The notes: generated from the letters alone by a model not told the origin. A stretch of DNA of 64,000 nucleotides from an uncultured Flavobacteriales bacterium (GCA_905479915.1 CAJQOH010000028.1:62001-126000); one strand, 5' to 3'. Counted from the first letter of the stretch, positions 1 to 9,803 are shown. Made by a program: numbers and translations.

Positions 1-472
1 TATCTTCCAATTCTTTTCTGGTCAACAATTCCGAACTCTGATCAGAAGCCCAAGCTCCAATCTGACTTTCTCTTGGCCTTTTAGCAAAATAAGCATCAGA
101 ACCTTCCGCACTCATTTTCTCAACTAATCCTTCTATTCGTACTTGTCGCTCAAGTTCTCCCCAGAAAAAGTTTAGCGCTACTTTATTGTTTTGCTCTAAA
201 TCTTTTCCTTTATCACTACTATAGTTGGTATAAAAAACAAAACTCTCATCCACAATACCGCGCATGTAAACAATACGAGTAGATGGTTGACCATTAGCAG
301 AAACCGTTGTTACAGACATTGCATAAGGATCTAGTAATTGAGCATTAACAGCTTCTTCAAACCAAACATTAAATTGTTCTATCGGATTCTCATCTACCGA
401 TTCTTCATTTAATGGTTTCCCAGAAAAATCTCTTCTAACTTCGCTTAAGTAGTTTTTAACATCATCACTCAT
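1..472 (-). CDS. pdxH: Pyridoxamine 5'-phosphate oxidase (3' end outside window)
   Basis: FMN enzyme that oxidises pyridoxamine/pyridoxine 5'-phosphate to pyridoxal 5'-phosphate in the cytoplasm. About 157 codons are visible from an ATG at 470-472; the gene runs off the left edge. Translation by eye starts MSDDVKNYLSEVRRDF and contains the family's NPIEQFNVWFEEA, DPYAMSVTTV and STRIVYMRG stretches, then a NYSSDKGKDLE segment and NFFWGELERQVRIEG, which are characteristic substrate/FMN-binding regions of PdxH. It diverges from the YqgE gene. Identification is confident; the C-terminus cannot be judged. Confidence 0.9.
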   Translation of the reverse strand, partial: MSDDVKNYLSEVRRDFSGKPLNEESVDENPIEQFNVWFEEAVNAQLLDPYAMSVTTVSANGQPSTRIVYMRGIVDESFVFYTNYSSDKGKDLEQNNKVALNFFWGELERQVRIEGLVEKMSAEGSDAYFAKRPRESQIGAWASDQSSELLTRKELED

Positions 473-496
473 AATCAAAACCAATATTACTAAGAA

Positions 497-504
497 CAAA
501 GTTA
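497..504 (-). promoter_or_regulatory. Possible -7 box for pdxH
   Basis: Reading the minus strand gives TAACTTTG, an exact match to the Bacteroidota -7 consensus TAnnTTTG, about 25 nt upstream of the pdxH ATG. No convincing -33 TTG lies at the usual spacing, so this is tentative. Confidence 0.35.
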
Positions 505-583
505 AGAAATTGATGGTTTTTATTAACATAAATCAAACATCCCTTATTATTACATAATTAATTGGTAGATTTATTGTTGTATT

Positions 584-1174
584 ATGAACAATCCATTAGA
601 CTATACCATAACCGAACTTAACAAGTTAGCTCCAAAAAAAGGACGATTACTTATTTCAGAACCTTTTATGGACGATCCTTACTTTAAACGATCTGTTGTT
701 CTACTTACTGAATACAGTAACGATGGTGCTTTAGGATTTATACTGAATAAACCCTTAGACATTACCATAAATGATACAATGGAAGATTTTCCACCTTTTG
801 ATGCTCCCATATTCATGGGAGGACCGGTTCAGTCTGACAGTTTATTCTACATCCATTCACAAGGCGAATTTATTGAGAGTAGCGTTAAGATTACAGAAAA
901 CCTCTATTGGTCTGGAAACTTCGATCAATTGAAGCAACTAGTTAAAGACCAACAAATATTTCCTCATGAAATCAAGTTTTTTATTGGTTATTCGGGATGG
1001 GACAAAGCACAATTGACTGAAGAAATAGAGTCTGAATCATGGATCATTTCAGACATTAAATCAAAAGAAATCAATCAGCTTAATGATGTTAACCTATGGA
1101 AAAACACATTAAAAGAAATGGGATCTAAATTCTCAGTATTATCTAACTTTCCAGAAGATCCAAGTTACAACTAA
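584..1174 (+). CDS. YqgE/AlgH family protein (UPF0301)
   Basis: 196 residues, the usual length for the YqgE/AlgH (DUF179) family, whose biochemical role is unsettled. Visible family features are the N-terminal GRLLISEPFMDDPYFKRSVVLL, then GALGFILNKPL around residues 46-56, the GGPV turn near residue 79, and FFIGYSGW near residues 133-140. No signal peptide, so probably cytoplasmic. It lies 6 nt upstream of an outer-membrane protein gene and may be cotranscribed with it. Family assignment is firm; function is not known from sequence. Confidence 0.88.
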   Translation: MNNPLDYTITELNKLAPKKGRLLISEPFMDDPYFKRSVVLLTEYSNDGALGFILNKPLDITINDTMEDFPPFDAPIFMGGPVQSDSLFYIHSQGEFIESSVKITENLYWSGNFDQLKQLVKDQQIFPHEIKFFIGYSGWDKAQLTEEIESESWIISDIKSKEINQLNDVNLWKNTLKEMGSKFSVLSNFPEDPSYN

Positions 1175-1180
1175 TTCTAA

Positions 1181-1981
1181 ATGAATAAAGCATCTATTAT
1201 TTTCCTACTAAGCATCCTACCCTTTTGTGTTAATGCTCAAGAAGTTGACTATGTAATTGATGACCCTAGTAAAACAAAAGTACGCAAGCAAAACCTACCT
1301 AGTTTACCAGACGATAACTCAATACCAAATCCAGATTATACTGCTTACTTTTTAAATGCAACTGCTTATACTTTAGATCATAAAAAAATTAGACTATCGG
1401 GTACAGATGTTGTCTTTGTAAAAGCAAGTTATGGTCTAATGGACAATTTTACTGCTTCAGTAAACCTCTCTATACTTGGAACATTTACCGGCTCTTTAAA
1501 ACAACAATTTAATTTAACTGATCAAGTTAAAGCTGGAATATCAGTTTCTGGAGGTAGACTAATTCTTCTAGATTCCGACTTAACACAAATTGATTCTACC
1601 ATTTATTTTGGAGGGGGACAAGCAATGCTTACTTTGGGTGATAGACAAGACAACCTGACTATAGGTACTGGAATATACTATGTAAAAAGTTCTTTTGATT
1701 TTTTAGGTAATGGTCGAGAAAGCTTCACTTCTAACAATGTGTATGTTGCTTTACAAAAGCAAATAAGTCGGAAACTATACCTTATGGCTGAAGGAATGTA
1801 CTTCTTAAATACTCAAATTTTTACTGGAGCAATCGGAATCAAAGCGATTATAGGAGATCGTATATCTTTAGGTGCTGGAGTAATGCCATTCGGCTACAAT
1901 GATCCAACAGCAAACTTAGTTGTAGAACCTATTCCTATCCCCCTCATTTCTTTTCGATATATCTTAGGAAGGGATAGATAA
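1181..1981 (+). CDS. Hypothetical exported beta-barrel-like protein
   Basis: 266 residues with a clear N-terminal signal peptide (MNKASIIFLLSILPFCVNAQ, cleavage after the final A of NA). The mature part alternates polar and hydrophobic residues with many Gly/aromatic turns and ends in a strand plus aromatic residue (LISFRYILGRDR), which suggests a small outer-membrane beta-barrel. I do not recognise a named family. It starts 6 nt after the YqgE gene and its last 18 nt overlap the convergent aminotransferase gene, so the two 3' ends form antisense RNA. Confidence 0.6.
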   Translation: MNKASIIFLLSILPFCVNAQEVDYVIDDPSKTKVRKQNLPSLPDDNSIPNPDYTAYFLNATAYTLDHKKIRLSGTDVVFVKASYGLMDNFTASVNLSILGTFTGSLKQQFNLTDQVKAGISVSGGRLILLDSDLTQIDSTIYFGGGQAMLTLGDRQDNLTIGTGIYYVKSSFDFLGNGRESFTSNNVYVALQKQISRKLYLMAEGMYFLNTQIFTGAIGIKAIIGDRISLGAGVMPFGYNDPTANLVVEPIPIPLISFRYILGRDR

Positions 1982-2812
1982 GTTTAATCGCTCTAAGATC
2001 TCTTTTGTTGCTTTATTGAAGTATCTTTTTTGACGGTATGAAACAACCCATTGTAGTCCATGTATTGCATTGGTTAAAAACAACTCGTCAGCTTGCAACA
2101 ACATGCTACCATTAAGCATTCCTTCAAAAACATTAATATTCATTTCTTTCGCTATTCGCAAAACTTGTTTTCGCATGATTCCATCCATACAACCTTCATC
2201 AATAGCAGGTGTATAAAGATTATTGTTTTTGTATAGAAAAATATTTGAGCTTAATGCTTCTACTATTCTACCTTGGTCGTTTAGGACTAAACAATCGTCC
2301 AAGTTATTTTCATTTTTATAAATACCTGCCAAAACATGAGGTATATTATTGGTCGTTTTAATTTGAGAGAGAATATTTCTGTGTCTTTTTAAATCATTGT
2401 AAACATCTACCGCTAGACCTTTCTCATTTAAGACATATTTATTATTCTTTAATGGTACAGCTTCAATAGCAAAAGATTTTCCGGTATTTTCTGGAGCATA
2501 CAGACCTCCACCTGATCGATAAACAGTTATACGTACTCTTCCTCCCTGCTTAATATGATTTTTTTGAATGAGTTTAACGATTTGCTCTTTCAATTCATTA
2601 AAAGAAATACCACCAGAAGGCATTTTTAAAATTTGCATCCCTTTTTTTAAGCGAACAAAATGATCTTCTAAAAATTGAGGTTCTCCATTAATTACACGAA
2701 CAGTTTCGAACAAAGCATCACCGTATTTAAATGCTCTATTATCCACAGTAAATACTTTTTCATCTTCCTTATAAAGAAATCCGTCAATATTGATATATAG
2801 TTGAGTACTCAA
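1964..2812 (-). CDS. Class-IV PLP aminotransferase (IlvE/PabC/Dat-like)
   Basis: 282 residues of fold-type IV PLP enzyme, a family that includes branched-chain aminotransferase, aminodeoxychorismate lyase and D-amino-acid transaminase. The segment RAFKYGDALFETVRVINGEP near residues 26-45 is typical. The catalytic Lys lies in SQIKTTNNIPHVLA, and EALSSNIFLY carries the conserved Glu-Ser-Asn of the cofactor pocket. Substrate cannot be chosen from sequence alone; PabC or a generic IlvE-like role are both possible. The start codon is TTG and overlaps the stop of the upstream phosphatase gene as TTGA, so translation is probably coupled. No in-frame ATG is available that would keep the fold. Confidence 0.8.
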   Translation of the reverse strand: MSTQLYINIDGFLYKEDEKVFTVDNRAFKYGDALFETVRVINGEPQFLEDHFVRLKKGMQILKMPSGGISFNELKEQIVKLIQKNHIKQGGRVRITVYRSGGGLYAPENTGKSFAIEAVPLKNNKYVLNEKGLAVDVYNDLKRHRNILSQIKTTNNIPHVLAGIYKNENNLDDCLVLNDQGRIVEALSSNIFLYKNNNLYTPAIDEGCMDGIMRKQVLRIAKEMNINVFEGMLNGSMLLQADELFLTNAIHGLQWVVSYRQKRYFNKATKEILERLNLSIPS

Positions 2813-3291
2813 TTGATTTGATTTAAATAATTAATTAATGGATCATTCGCAGTTATTTTAATGCCTTTAACACCAGCATTATCAGCAGCCCCCATATCTG
2901 TAACATTGTCCCCGATAAAATATGACTTGGTTTTATCCACTTCATATCTTGCAATTGCTTTTTCTAACATTTGAGAATCCGGTTTACGACAAATACATTG
3001 CTCATTTACAGAATGGTGTGGACAATAATAAATATCTAAAACATCAACACCTGCTTGCCTAAATTGCTCTAACATATACTCATGTACGGAACTAACAGCT
3101 TCATGGTTGTAAATCTCCTTTGAAATTCCTCCTTGATTGGTGATTACAATAAATTGATAGCCTTTATCTTTTAAAATGTTCAACGCATCGAACAAACCAG
3201 GAACAATAGTAAACTTTTCAACTTGATAAGTATATTGACCAGGTTCTATATTAATAACACCATCTCTATCTAAAAAAACTACCTTCCGCAT
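2809..3291 (-). CDS. HAD-IIIA phosphatase, GmhB-like (heptose bisphosphatase family)
   Basis: 160 residues. The nucleophile motif is VVFLDRDGVINIEPG at the N-terminus (DxD with two Asp), followed by the VITNQGGISKEI motif II, a zinc-binding Cys/His cluster CPHHSVNEQCICRKP near residues 90-104, and motif III/IV in KSYFIGDNVTDMGAADNAG. This architecture is that of D,D-heptose 1,7-bisphosphate phosphatase (GmhB) and close relatives that dephosphorylate sugar bisphosphates. No other heptose gene is in the window, so the exact substrate is inferred only from the family. First gene of a two-gene unit with the class-IV aminotransferase. Confidence 0.8.
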   Translation of the reverse strand: MRKVVFLDRDGVINIEPGQYTYQVEKFTIVPGLFDALNILKDKGYQFIVITNQGGISKEIYNHEAVSSVHEYMLEQFRQAGVDVLDIYYCPHHSVNEQCICRKPDSQMLEKAIARYEVDKTKSYFIGDNVTDMGAADNAGVKGIKITANDPLINYLNQIN

Positions 3292-3345
3292 TCCTATTAT
3301 TATAGGTTAAAGATATAAAAAAGAGGGTATTAAGCAAAAAACAGG

Positions 3346-3984
3346 CTAAAAACCTATCACTCCTAGAACTTGAGATAAGAAATTTGTGAAAGCATTTGGC
3401 ACAAAAATTAATGTAAACAGAAAACCAAATACGGCCCCTCCAATATGAGCATCATGCGCAATGTTAGTCCCACCTCTTTTTCCCATATACATTTCATAAG
3501 CAATATATAACACACCAAATATTAATGGTGGGATATCTAATGGAATAAACATAATTCCTATTCCTCCTGTAAAAGGCATAAAAGCAATTGTAGTAAAAAG
3601 AACAGCTGAAACTGCTCCAGAAGCACCTACAGAACTATAACCGTAGTTATCCTTATGCTTAAGCATAGAAGGGATGGAAGCAGCTACAATTCCACCTACA
3701 TATATTATCACATAATAAACTATACCTAGAGTTCCTAAACTGGTTACCAAAATAGTTTCGGCAATATTTCCAAAAGAATACAATACATACATATTAAATC
3801 CTAAATGAAAAATATTACTTCTATCATGGATTAAGGCATGTGTAAATATTCTATACCATTCTTTACCATGATGAACCTGATAAGGGTTAAATAATAATTT
3901 AGAATAAAGCTCTGGTTTACCATTTGCTGATAACGAAACAGCAACGGTAATTATGATAATTATTAATGTAATTGATAAACTCAT
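3346..3984 (-). CDS. Rhomboid-family intramembrane serine protease
   Basis: 212 residues with about six hydrophobic segments. The catalytic Ser is S122 in GASGA (residues 120-124) and the catalytic His is H180 in HDAHIGGAVFG; the conserved HLGFNM motif with H60 and N64 supplies the oxyanion-hole region. These together support an active rhomboid that cleaves transmembrane substrates in the inner membrane. The gene starts immediately after the parC stop codon (TAA directly followed by ATG), so it is the last gene of a parC-rhomboid transcript. Substrate is unknown. Confidence 0.88.
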   Translation of the reverse strand: MSLSITLIIIIITVAVSLSANGKPELYSKLLFNPYQVHHGKEWYRIFTHALIHDRSNIFHLGFNMYVLYSFGNIAETILVTSLGTLGIVYYVIIYVGGIVAASIPSMLKHKDNYGYSSVGASGAVSAVLFTTIAFMPFTGGIGIMFIPLDIPPLIFGVLYIAYEMYMGKRGGTNIAHDAHIGGAVFGFLFTLIFVPNAFTNFLSQVLGVIGF

Positions 3985-6861
3985 TTAAAACAAACTCATT
4001 TGTTCATCCCCATCATCATCTGCATCCTTGATTGGAGATTTCTTTTTAAACTTTGGTTTTGGTTCTTCTTCAGAAGGTAACTCAACCTCAGATTTTGGTT
4101 CTTCTTTTATCTCCTCCTTTATTTCAGGAACTTCCTCCGTTTTTTCCTCTTCCGATGGCGGAACTTTTTTCTTAAATTTCTTTTTAGCTTCGGAAACTAC
4201 TTCAACTACTGCTTCTTCTACCTTTTCTGAAGCCTCCTCACTTTCAACTTCTTCAACAACACCTTCCATTTCAACATCTATAGCATCACTACCTTCTGAA
4301 TCTGCAACTGTTTCAATAAGCTCTTCTTCTGGCTCTTCATAAGGAAGCGGCTCTAACAAGTCAATACTTTTAACTTTATGTGTTGTCAATCGGTTCCCAA
4401 TAGCTTTCATACCTTTTACAGCAATGAACTCTTCTAAAGCATTGGTTTCATTATCTCTCTGCTTTCCTTTAACCTTAGCAAAGGTTGTCTCTATCTGAGG
4501 TAACCAATCTGTTGAAACAACTTCTAAATGAGAGTTTTCATGATCACTAATAAATGAAACTTTTTTATCTGTAGATTCTGCTAAGAACCTTTTCACATAA
4601 TACTCTTTTTTATCTCCATCAAAATAAACTGCAGAAATTGGTTTTTCAGGATTCCATTTTTCAATAACAATCATATCCTCATCGAACTTGGTAAACAAAT
4701 CAAATCCTAACAATTGATATTCTCCACTTTGCATAATGGTTAATATTCTATCATTGGCTTTAAAATCGCCCAAGAACTCACCTCTTTCTTCTGAATTTAA
4801 ACGCTGTACGGCATCATCAAACCAGATTTTTCTTGCTGCCAATGTTGATACTCCAGCTTCTTTTAATTCTATTTTTGAAATTGGAAATTTAGTCACTCTA
4901 TTTCCTCCAGCTCCTCTTCCTTTGATAGCTAATTCAGAAAAGTCTAACTCAAATTTAAGCTTACGCACTTTAGCTACAGGTTTCAACTTAATGGATAATG
5001 TTTCCGCTTCTCCATTAGGGTTAGCTGTAAACCACAACACTTTAGAACCTTCCGTTCCTTTTGTAATAGGGTACTCTTTATCTCTAGTAATTGAAGTAAC
5101 AGAAAAACGCTTCATCATAGCCGGTCCAGATTTTCCATCCTGATAAATCGTATTATAAGTTGTACGTTTATCTCCTTTCTTCCAGACTCCTACATGGATT
5201 ATTCCTTTACCGAAAAATGCTTTTGATGAGATTTTAGAGACCATCATCACACCGTCTTTTCTAAATACAATTACACTATCAATATCAGAACAATCTGCTA
5301 TAAACTCTGAGTCTGAACGCTTCAATCCAGAACCAACAAATCCTTCTTCAAAGTTGGCGTAAAGCTTTACATTACTAACAGCAACTTTTGAAGCATCAAT
5401 ACTTTCAAAAGATCTAATTTCTGTTTTACGCTCTCGACCTTCTCCGTATTTCTTTTTTAATTCTTTAAAATAGTCAACCGCAAAATCAACCAAATTCTCT
5501 AGGTTAAATTTCACTTTTGCAATCTCATCTTCTAACGATGATAATTTCTCATCAGCCTTTTCAGAATCATGTTTAGTGATTCTTCTCATTTTAATTTCTA
5601 AAAGACGTTTAACATCTTCATCAGTTACTGGTCTTAACAAATGTTTTGTCAATGGTTTTAGCAGCTCTTGAGTCAGCTCGATAGCTTCATCATAACCTAA
5701 ACCATGTAACTTCACATAAATCTTATTCTCAATAAATATCTTTTCTAAAGATGAAAAATGCCATTGCTCTTCTAACTCTCGCTGTTTAATTTCTAACTCT
5801 AGCTTTAATAAAGCCTTTGTTCTTTCTGTAGAAATTCTAAGCATTTCTGCTACACCAATAAACTTAGGTGTATCATCTTCAATAATTCCTGCGTTTGGCG
5901 AAATTGAAATTTCACAATCTGTAAATGCATACAATGCATCAATCATCTTATCTGGAGAAACCCCAGCTGGCAAATGAATTAATATCTCTACAAATTCAGC
6001 AGTGTTATCCTCTACTTTTCTAACCTTAATTTTCCCTTTAGCATTTGCTTTAAGAATAGAATCAATCAACTTATCAGTAGTTGATCCAAAAGGTATTTCG
6101 GTTATTTTAAGTGTTTTTTTATCTTCTTGAGCAATACGAGCTCTAACTTTTATCTTCCCCCCTCTTAATCCATCATTGTAAGCAGACATATCAGCCATGC
6201 CTCCAGTTAAGAAATCTGGATAGACCGTAACTTTTTTCGTTCCTCTTAAGATTTTAATAGATCCATCTATTAATTCATTAAAGTTATGGGGTAGTATTTT
6301 ACAAGCCAATCCTACAGCAATACCTTCAACCCCTTGAGTAAGTAATAATGGAAACTTTACAGGAAGTGTTTCTGGCTCTTTATTTCTACCATCGTAAGAA
6401 GTTAACCATTCTGTTGTTTTAGGGTTAAATACAACCTCTAAAGCAAACTTGGTTAATCGAGCTTCAATATACCTTGGTGCGGCAGCTCTATCTCCAGTAA
6501 AAATATTCCCCCAGTTTCCTTGGCAATCAACCAACAAGTCTTTTTGACCTACCTGCACTAAAGCATCACCTATAGAAGCATCACCATGGGGATGGTACTT
6601 CATTGTATTACCAATAATATTAGCAACCTTATTGTAACGTCCATCATCCATTTCCTTCATAGAATGTAATATTCTACGCTGTACTGGTTTTAGACCATCA
6701 TTTAAATGAGGAACAGCTCTCTCTAAGATTACGTAAGAAGCATAATCCAAGAACCATTCTTGATACATTCCAGAAATCTGAATAACATTTTCTAAGTTAT
6801 TCTCTTCGTTTCCTTCATTTTCGAATTCTTCGTCTCTTTCTATATTTTCGTCTTCGCTCAT
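3985..6861 (-). CDS. parC: DNA topoisomerase IV subunit A
   Basis: 958-residue type IIA topoisomerase breakage-reunion subunit. The catalytic Tyr is in AAAPRYIEARLTKFALE, preceded by HPHGDASIGDALV and the QGVEGIAVGLACKILPHNF region. A C-terminal beta-pinwheel-like domain spans roughly residues 500-830. The last about 120 residues are low complexity, rich in Glu with two basic FKKK blocks, and the protein ends in DEQMSLF, a possible sliding-clamp-binding peptide. It lies 55 nt downstream of parE on the same strand, as expected for a ParE-ParC pair. Assignment as Topo IV rather than gyrase rests on this pairing and general similarity. Confidence 0.92.
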   Translation of the reverse strand: MSEDENIERDEEFENEGNEENNLENVIQISGMYQEWFLDYASYVILERAVPHLNDGLKPVQRRILHSMKEMDDGRYNKVANIIGNTMKYHPHGDASIGDALVQVGQKDLLVDCQGNWGNIFTGDRAAAPRYIEARLTKFALEVVFNPKTTEWLTSYDGRNKEPETLPVKFPLLLTQGVEGIAVGLACKILPHNFNELIDGSIKILRGTKKVTVYPDFLTGGMADMSAYNDGLRGGKIKVRARIAQEDKKTLKITEIPFGSTTDKLIDSILKANAKGKIKVRKVEDNTAEFVEILIHLPAGVSPDKMIDALYAFTDCEISISPNAGIIEDDTPKFIGVAEMLRISTERTKALLKLELEIKQRELEEQWHFSSLEKIFIENKIYVKLHGLGYDEAIELTQELLKPLTKHLLRPVTDEDVKRLLEIKMRRITKHDSEKADEKLSSLEDEIAKVKFNLENLVDFAVDYFKELKKKYGEGRERKTEIRSFESIDASKVAVSNVKLYANFEEGFVGSGLKRSDSEFIADCSDIDSVIVFRKDGVMMVSKISSKAFFGKGIIHVGVWKKGDKRTTYNTIYQDGKSGPAMMKRFSVTSITRDKEYPITKGTEGSKVLWFTANPNGEAETLSIKLKPVAKVRKLKFELDFSELAIKGRGAGGNRVTKFPISKIELKEAGVSTLAARKIWFDDAVQRLNSEERGEFLGDFKANDRILTIMQSGEYQLLGFDLFTKFDEDMIVIEKWNPEKPISAVYFDGDKKEYYVKRFLAESTDKKVSFISDHENSHLEVVSTDWLPQIETTFAKVKGKQRDNETNALEEFIAVKGMKAIGNRLTTHKVKSIDLLEPLPYEEPEEELIETVADSEGSDAIDVEMEGVVEEVESEEASEKVEEAVVEVVSEAKKKFKKKVPPSEEEKTEEVPEIKEEIKEEPKSEVELPSEEEPKPKFKKKSPIKDADDDGDEQMSLF

Positions 6862-6916
6862 TTATAAATAATTAAAAAGTTGAACGTTGTAAAGTTTCAC
6901 AACCTCCCCTAACTCT

Positions 6917-8779
6917 TTATGCTTCTATTATTTCTTCTTCTATGTCTTTTTCTACTTTAAGGTTTTCTATGATAAACTTCTGCCTATCAGGTGTGTTTTT
7001 ACCCATGTAAAAATCCAACAGTTTTTGAATTGGGGTTTCTGGTCCAATAACTACAGGTTCTAATCGAATGTTCTCACCAATAAAGTGCTTAAATTCACTT
7101 GGTGAAATCTCCCCAAGTCCCTTAAATCGTGTTATTTCAGGTTTTCCCTTCAACTCTTCAATTGCATCTTTTCTTTCTTGATCAGAATAACAATAAATTG
7201 TTTTCGATTTATCTCTAACCCTAAATAAAGGTGTTTCTAAAACCTGTAAGTGTCCGTTTTTAATTACATCAGGAAAGAATTGCAAGAAGAATGTGATTAA
7301 CAATAATCGAATGTGCATCCCATCCACATCGGCATCAGTTGCAATAATGATGTTGTTGTACCTTAAATCATCTATCCCTTCCTCAATATTTAGTGCAGCT
7401 TGCAATAAATTAAATTCTTCGTTTTCGTAAACAATCTTTTTTGTTAAACCGTAACAGTTCAAAGGTTTCCCTTTTAAACTAAATACTGCCTGAGTATTTA
7501 CATCTCTAGATTTTGTTATAGAACCCGATGCAGAATCTCCCTCGGTAATAAAAAGCATTGTTTCAGGCTTTCTTTCATTTTCTTTAGCATCGTTAAAATG
7601 AATTCTACAATCTCTTAATTTCTTATTGTGTAATGCTGCATCTTTAGCTCTCTTTTTAGCAATTTTTTTAATCCCTGCCATATCCTTACGCTCGCGTTCG
7701 GATTGCATGATTTTACGCTGTAGAGCTTCTGCGGCAGCAGCGTTTTTGTGCAAGTAATTGTCTAATTCTTTCTTTAAAAAATCCGTAACAAAAGCCCTCA
7801 TTGATGGTCCATCAGGTGCAACTTCTGTAGACCCTAACTTTGTTTTTGTTTGAGATTCAAAAACAGGCTCCATCACCCTTACACTAACTGCAGCAACAAC
7901 AGAAGATCGAATATCTGCAGCATCATAATCTTTATTGTAAAACTCTCTAATTGTTTTAACAATAGCGGTTCTAAATTCTGTTTGATGCGTTCCTCCTTGC
8001 GGAGTATACTGACCATTTACAAAGGAATAATATTCCTCTCCATAGGCTTGCGTATGAGTAATTGCAACCTCGATATCATCGCCTTTTAAATGGATAATTG
8101 GATAAAGTGGATCATTGGAAAGGTTTTGAGTTAACAAGTCTTTTAACCCCTCTTCCGAATGAATTTTCTCTCCATTAAAATTTAATGTTAATCCAGTATT
8201 TAAGAAAGCATAATTCCACAACAACTTCTCAACATGCTGTGTTCTATATTTAAACTGTTTAAAAACTTCTTCATCGGGAACAAAAGTCATTTTAGTTCCT
8301 TTTCTTAAAGTTGTTTTTTCAACTTTTGAATCTAATGTCAAATCCCCTCTTTCGAATTCAGCTTTTTTAAGCTCACCATCTCTAACCGATTGAACTCTAA
8401 AGAAACTAGATAAAGCATTTACTGCTTTTGTACCTACACCATTCAACCCTACAGATTTTTGAAAAGCTTTACTATCATACTTTCCACCTGTATTCATTTT
8501 AGACACACAGTCAATCACTTTCCCTAAAGGAATACCTCTTCCGTAATCTCTAACCTTTACAACCTTATCTCTGATACTAATATCAACGGTTTTTCCGTGT
8601 CCCATTGCATACTCATCAATAGAATTATCAATTACTTCTTTTAGTAAAATATAAATTCCATCATCATAAGCTGCACCATCACCAAGCTTACCAATATACA
8701 TTCCAGGACGCATACGGATATGCTCTTTCCAATCTAACGATCGTATATTATCTTCATTATAAATTGGTTCTTCAGCCAT
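6917..8779 (-). CDS. parE: DNA topoisomerase IV subunit B
   Basis: 620 residues, a usual length for bacterial ParE without the gyrase insert. Visible are the GHKL ATPase motifs ([26 protein letters not shown] with the catalytic Glu, [13 protein letters not shown]), the QTKTKLGS loop with the ATP-contacting Lys, and the TOPRIM domain with [12 protein letters not shown] and the metal-binding [13 protein letters not shown]. The C-terminal [13 protein letters not shown] is the conserved QGLGE-like segment. It supplies ATP-driven strand passage together with ParC directly downstream. The start is ATG; 186 bp separate it from the upstream regulator gene. Confidence 0.94.
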   Translation of the reverse strand: MAEEPIYNEDNIRSLDWKEHIRMRPGMYIGKLGDGAAYDDGIYILLKEVIDNSIDEYAMGHGKTVDISIRDKVVKVRDYGRGIPLGKVIDCVSKMNTGGKYDSKAFQKSVGLNGVGTKAVNALSSFFRVQSVRDGELKKAEFERGDLTLDSKVEKTTLRKGTKMTFVPDEEVFKQFKYRTQHVEKLLWNYAFLNTGLTLNFNGEKIHSEEGLKDLLTQNLSNDPLYPIIHLKGDDIEVAITHTQAYGEEYYSFVNGQYTPQGGTHQTEFRTAIVKTIREFYNKDYDAADIRSSVVAAVSVRVMEPVFESQTKTKLGSTEVAPDGPSMRAFVTDFLKKELDNYLHKNAAAAEALQRKIMQSERERKDMAGIKKIAKKRAKDAALHNKKLRDCRIHFNDAKENERKPETMLFITEGDSASGSITKSRDVNTQAVFSLKGKPLNCYGLTKKIVYENEEFNLLQAALNIEEGIDDLRYNNIIIATDADVDGMHIRLLLITFFLQFFPDVIKNGHLQVLETPLFRVRDKSKTIYCYSDQERKDAIEELKGKPEITRFKGLGEISPSEFKHFIGENIRLEPVVIGPETPIQKLLDFYMGKNTPDRQKFIIENLKVEKDIEEEIIEA

Positions 8780-8887
8780 ATTCTAATTCTCTGAATTTGA
8801 AATATAAAAATAAATATAAATGGACTTCTCCTTTAGGTTCTTAACAAAGGTTTTCAAGGTATTTATCAACAACTATTTGAGCTTAAA

Positions 8888-8966
8888 AGTTGAAAGTTTT
8901 TAAAGTTAAAAGCGATGTAGTTCAAAGAAAAAACTTCTCAACTTTATACTTTAAATACTTTCAACT
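8888..8966. repeat. 20-bp imperfect inverted repeat (arms 8888-8907 and 8947-8966)
   Basis: The left arm AGTTGAAAGTTTTTAAAGTT and the right arm TACTTTAAATACTTTCAACT match as an inverted repeat in 18 of 20 positions, with a further short AAAG/CTTT match inside. The right arm reaches the stop codon of the XRE/S24 gene. It could fold in RNA downstream of that gene, but lacks a T-run on either strand, so I do not call it a terminator. Confidence 0.55.
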
Positions 8967-9757
8967 CAATTAATTTCCAACTTAGAAATTCGCTGCTTAA
9001 GGTCTTTTAATTCAATTCCCACACTTCTCATTAAACTTAAAATATTTGTAGGGTTCAACTCATCTTCTTCATATTGTCCAATACATAAGTTCAGTTTAAA
9101 CTGCCATATCTCCATCACCTCAGAGGTATGAATCGTATAAGGTTGGTAAGCTTTATTATCTGACGACAAGGTTAAATACCCACTATCTAATTGCCCTGTA
9201 AAAACTCTCTTATAGACCAACCCATCATCTTTAGTCAAAATGATGTAACAGAAATTATTTTTTACAGCATTTGGGTTTTCCATATATTCAGCAACTACAA
9301 CATCTCCATCTTTTACCCATGGATGCATAGAATCTCCCTTTATAGGAAATGCTCGATGTTTACCTGTTGGCAAAAAGTCTAAACTCATAATAGGTAAGTC
9401 TGCGATAAACTCTGTATCAGAATATCCTTGCAAATAACCAGCAGAAGCTTCTTTGGTTACTACCTCTATAACATTCTCATTGTACTCATCTACTCGCATA
9501 GGAAACAAAACTCTTTGATTACCTATATCAATAAATGTATCATCTTCCGCCAAGGTTAAATCATTTTTCACCAAAGCATCAATCGGTATTTTAAAATAAT
9601 CCGACAACATAATCAATGTATCGATTGGTGGCTCTGAACGCCCCTCCTCATAAGAACCCACTCTAGATTTAGAAATATCTACCTCTACAGAAAACTGTTC
9701 TTGTGTTAACGATTTTAAACTTCTTAAATGCTTGATGTTTTTTGCTATTTTTCCCAT
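8966..9757 (-). CDS. XRE-family repressor with S24/LexA-type autocleavage domain
   Basis: 263 residues. Residues 5-60 are a helix-turn-helix of the XRE/Cro class (SLTQEQFSVEVDISKSRVGSYEEG). The C-terminal half is a LexA/UmuD-like S24 peptidase fold: possible cleavage bond A106-G107 in EASAGYLQ, nucleophile S143 in PIKGDSMHPWVKDGD, and general base K183 in VYKRVF. The spacing is close to that of LexA. The last 30 residues are predicted helical/coiled coil. It diverges from a radical SAM repair-like gene across 102 bp holding a perfect inverted repeat, so it probably represses both genes and may respond to DNA damage. Function is inferred; motifs are seen. Confidence 0.85.
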   Translation of the reverse strand: MGKIAKNIKHLRSLKSLTQEQFSVEVDISKSRVGSYEEGRSEPPIDTLIMLSDYFKIPIDALVKNDLTLAEDDTFIDIGNQRVLFPMRVDEYNENVIEVVTKEASAGYLQGYSDTEFIADLPIMSLDFLPTGKHRAFPIKGDSMHPWVKDGDVVVAEYMENPNAVKNNFCYIILTKDDGLVYKRVFTGQLDSGYLTLSSDNKAYQPYTIHTSEVMEIWQFKLNLCIGQYEEDELNPTNILSLMRSVGIELKDLKQRISKLEIN

Positions 9758-9803
9758 AACTACAAATATAAGTCAAATAATCTACTTTTTGTAGTTATTT
9801 TTG
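9756..9803. promoter_or_regulatory. Divergent promoter with 11-bp perfect inverted-repeat operator
   Basis: Arms ATAACTACAAA (9756-9766) and TTTGTAGTTAT (9788-9798) are exact reverse complements. A minus-strand -7 box TATATTTG (9763-9770) overlaps the left arm and ends 5 nt from the repressor ATG, implying an almost leaderless mRNA. A plus-strand box TATTTTTG (9796-9803) overlaps the right arm. A dimeric regulator bound here would block both promoters; the XRE/S24 product is the obvious candidate. Confidence 0.65.

Noticed and set aside
4028-4342. Ser-rich open frame on the plus strand
   Set aside because: It is the antisense shadow of the acidic low-complexity tail of parC; no start signals or independent coding character.
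8780-8965. Small gene between parE and the XRE/S24 gene
   Set aside because: AT-rich, stop-filled in all frames; only the inverted repeat is notable.
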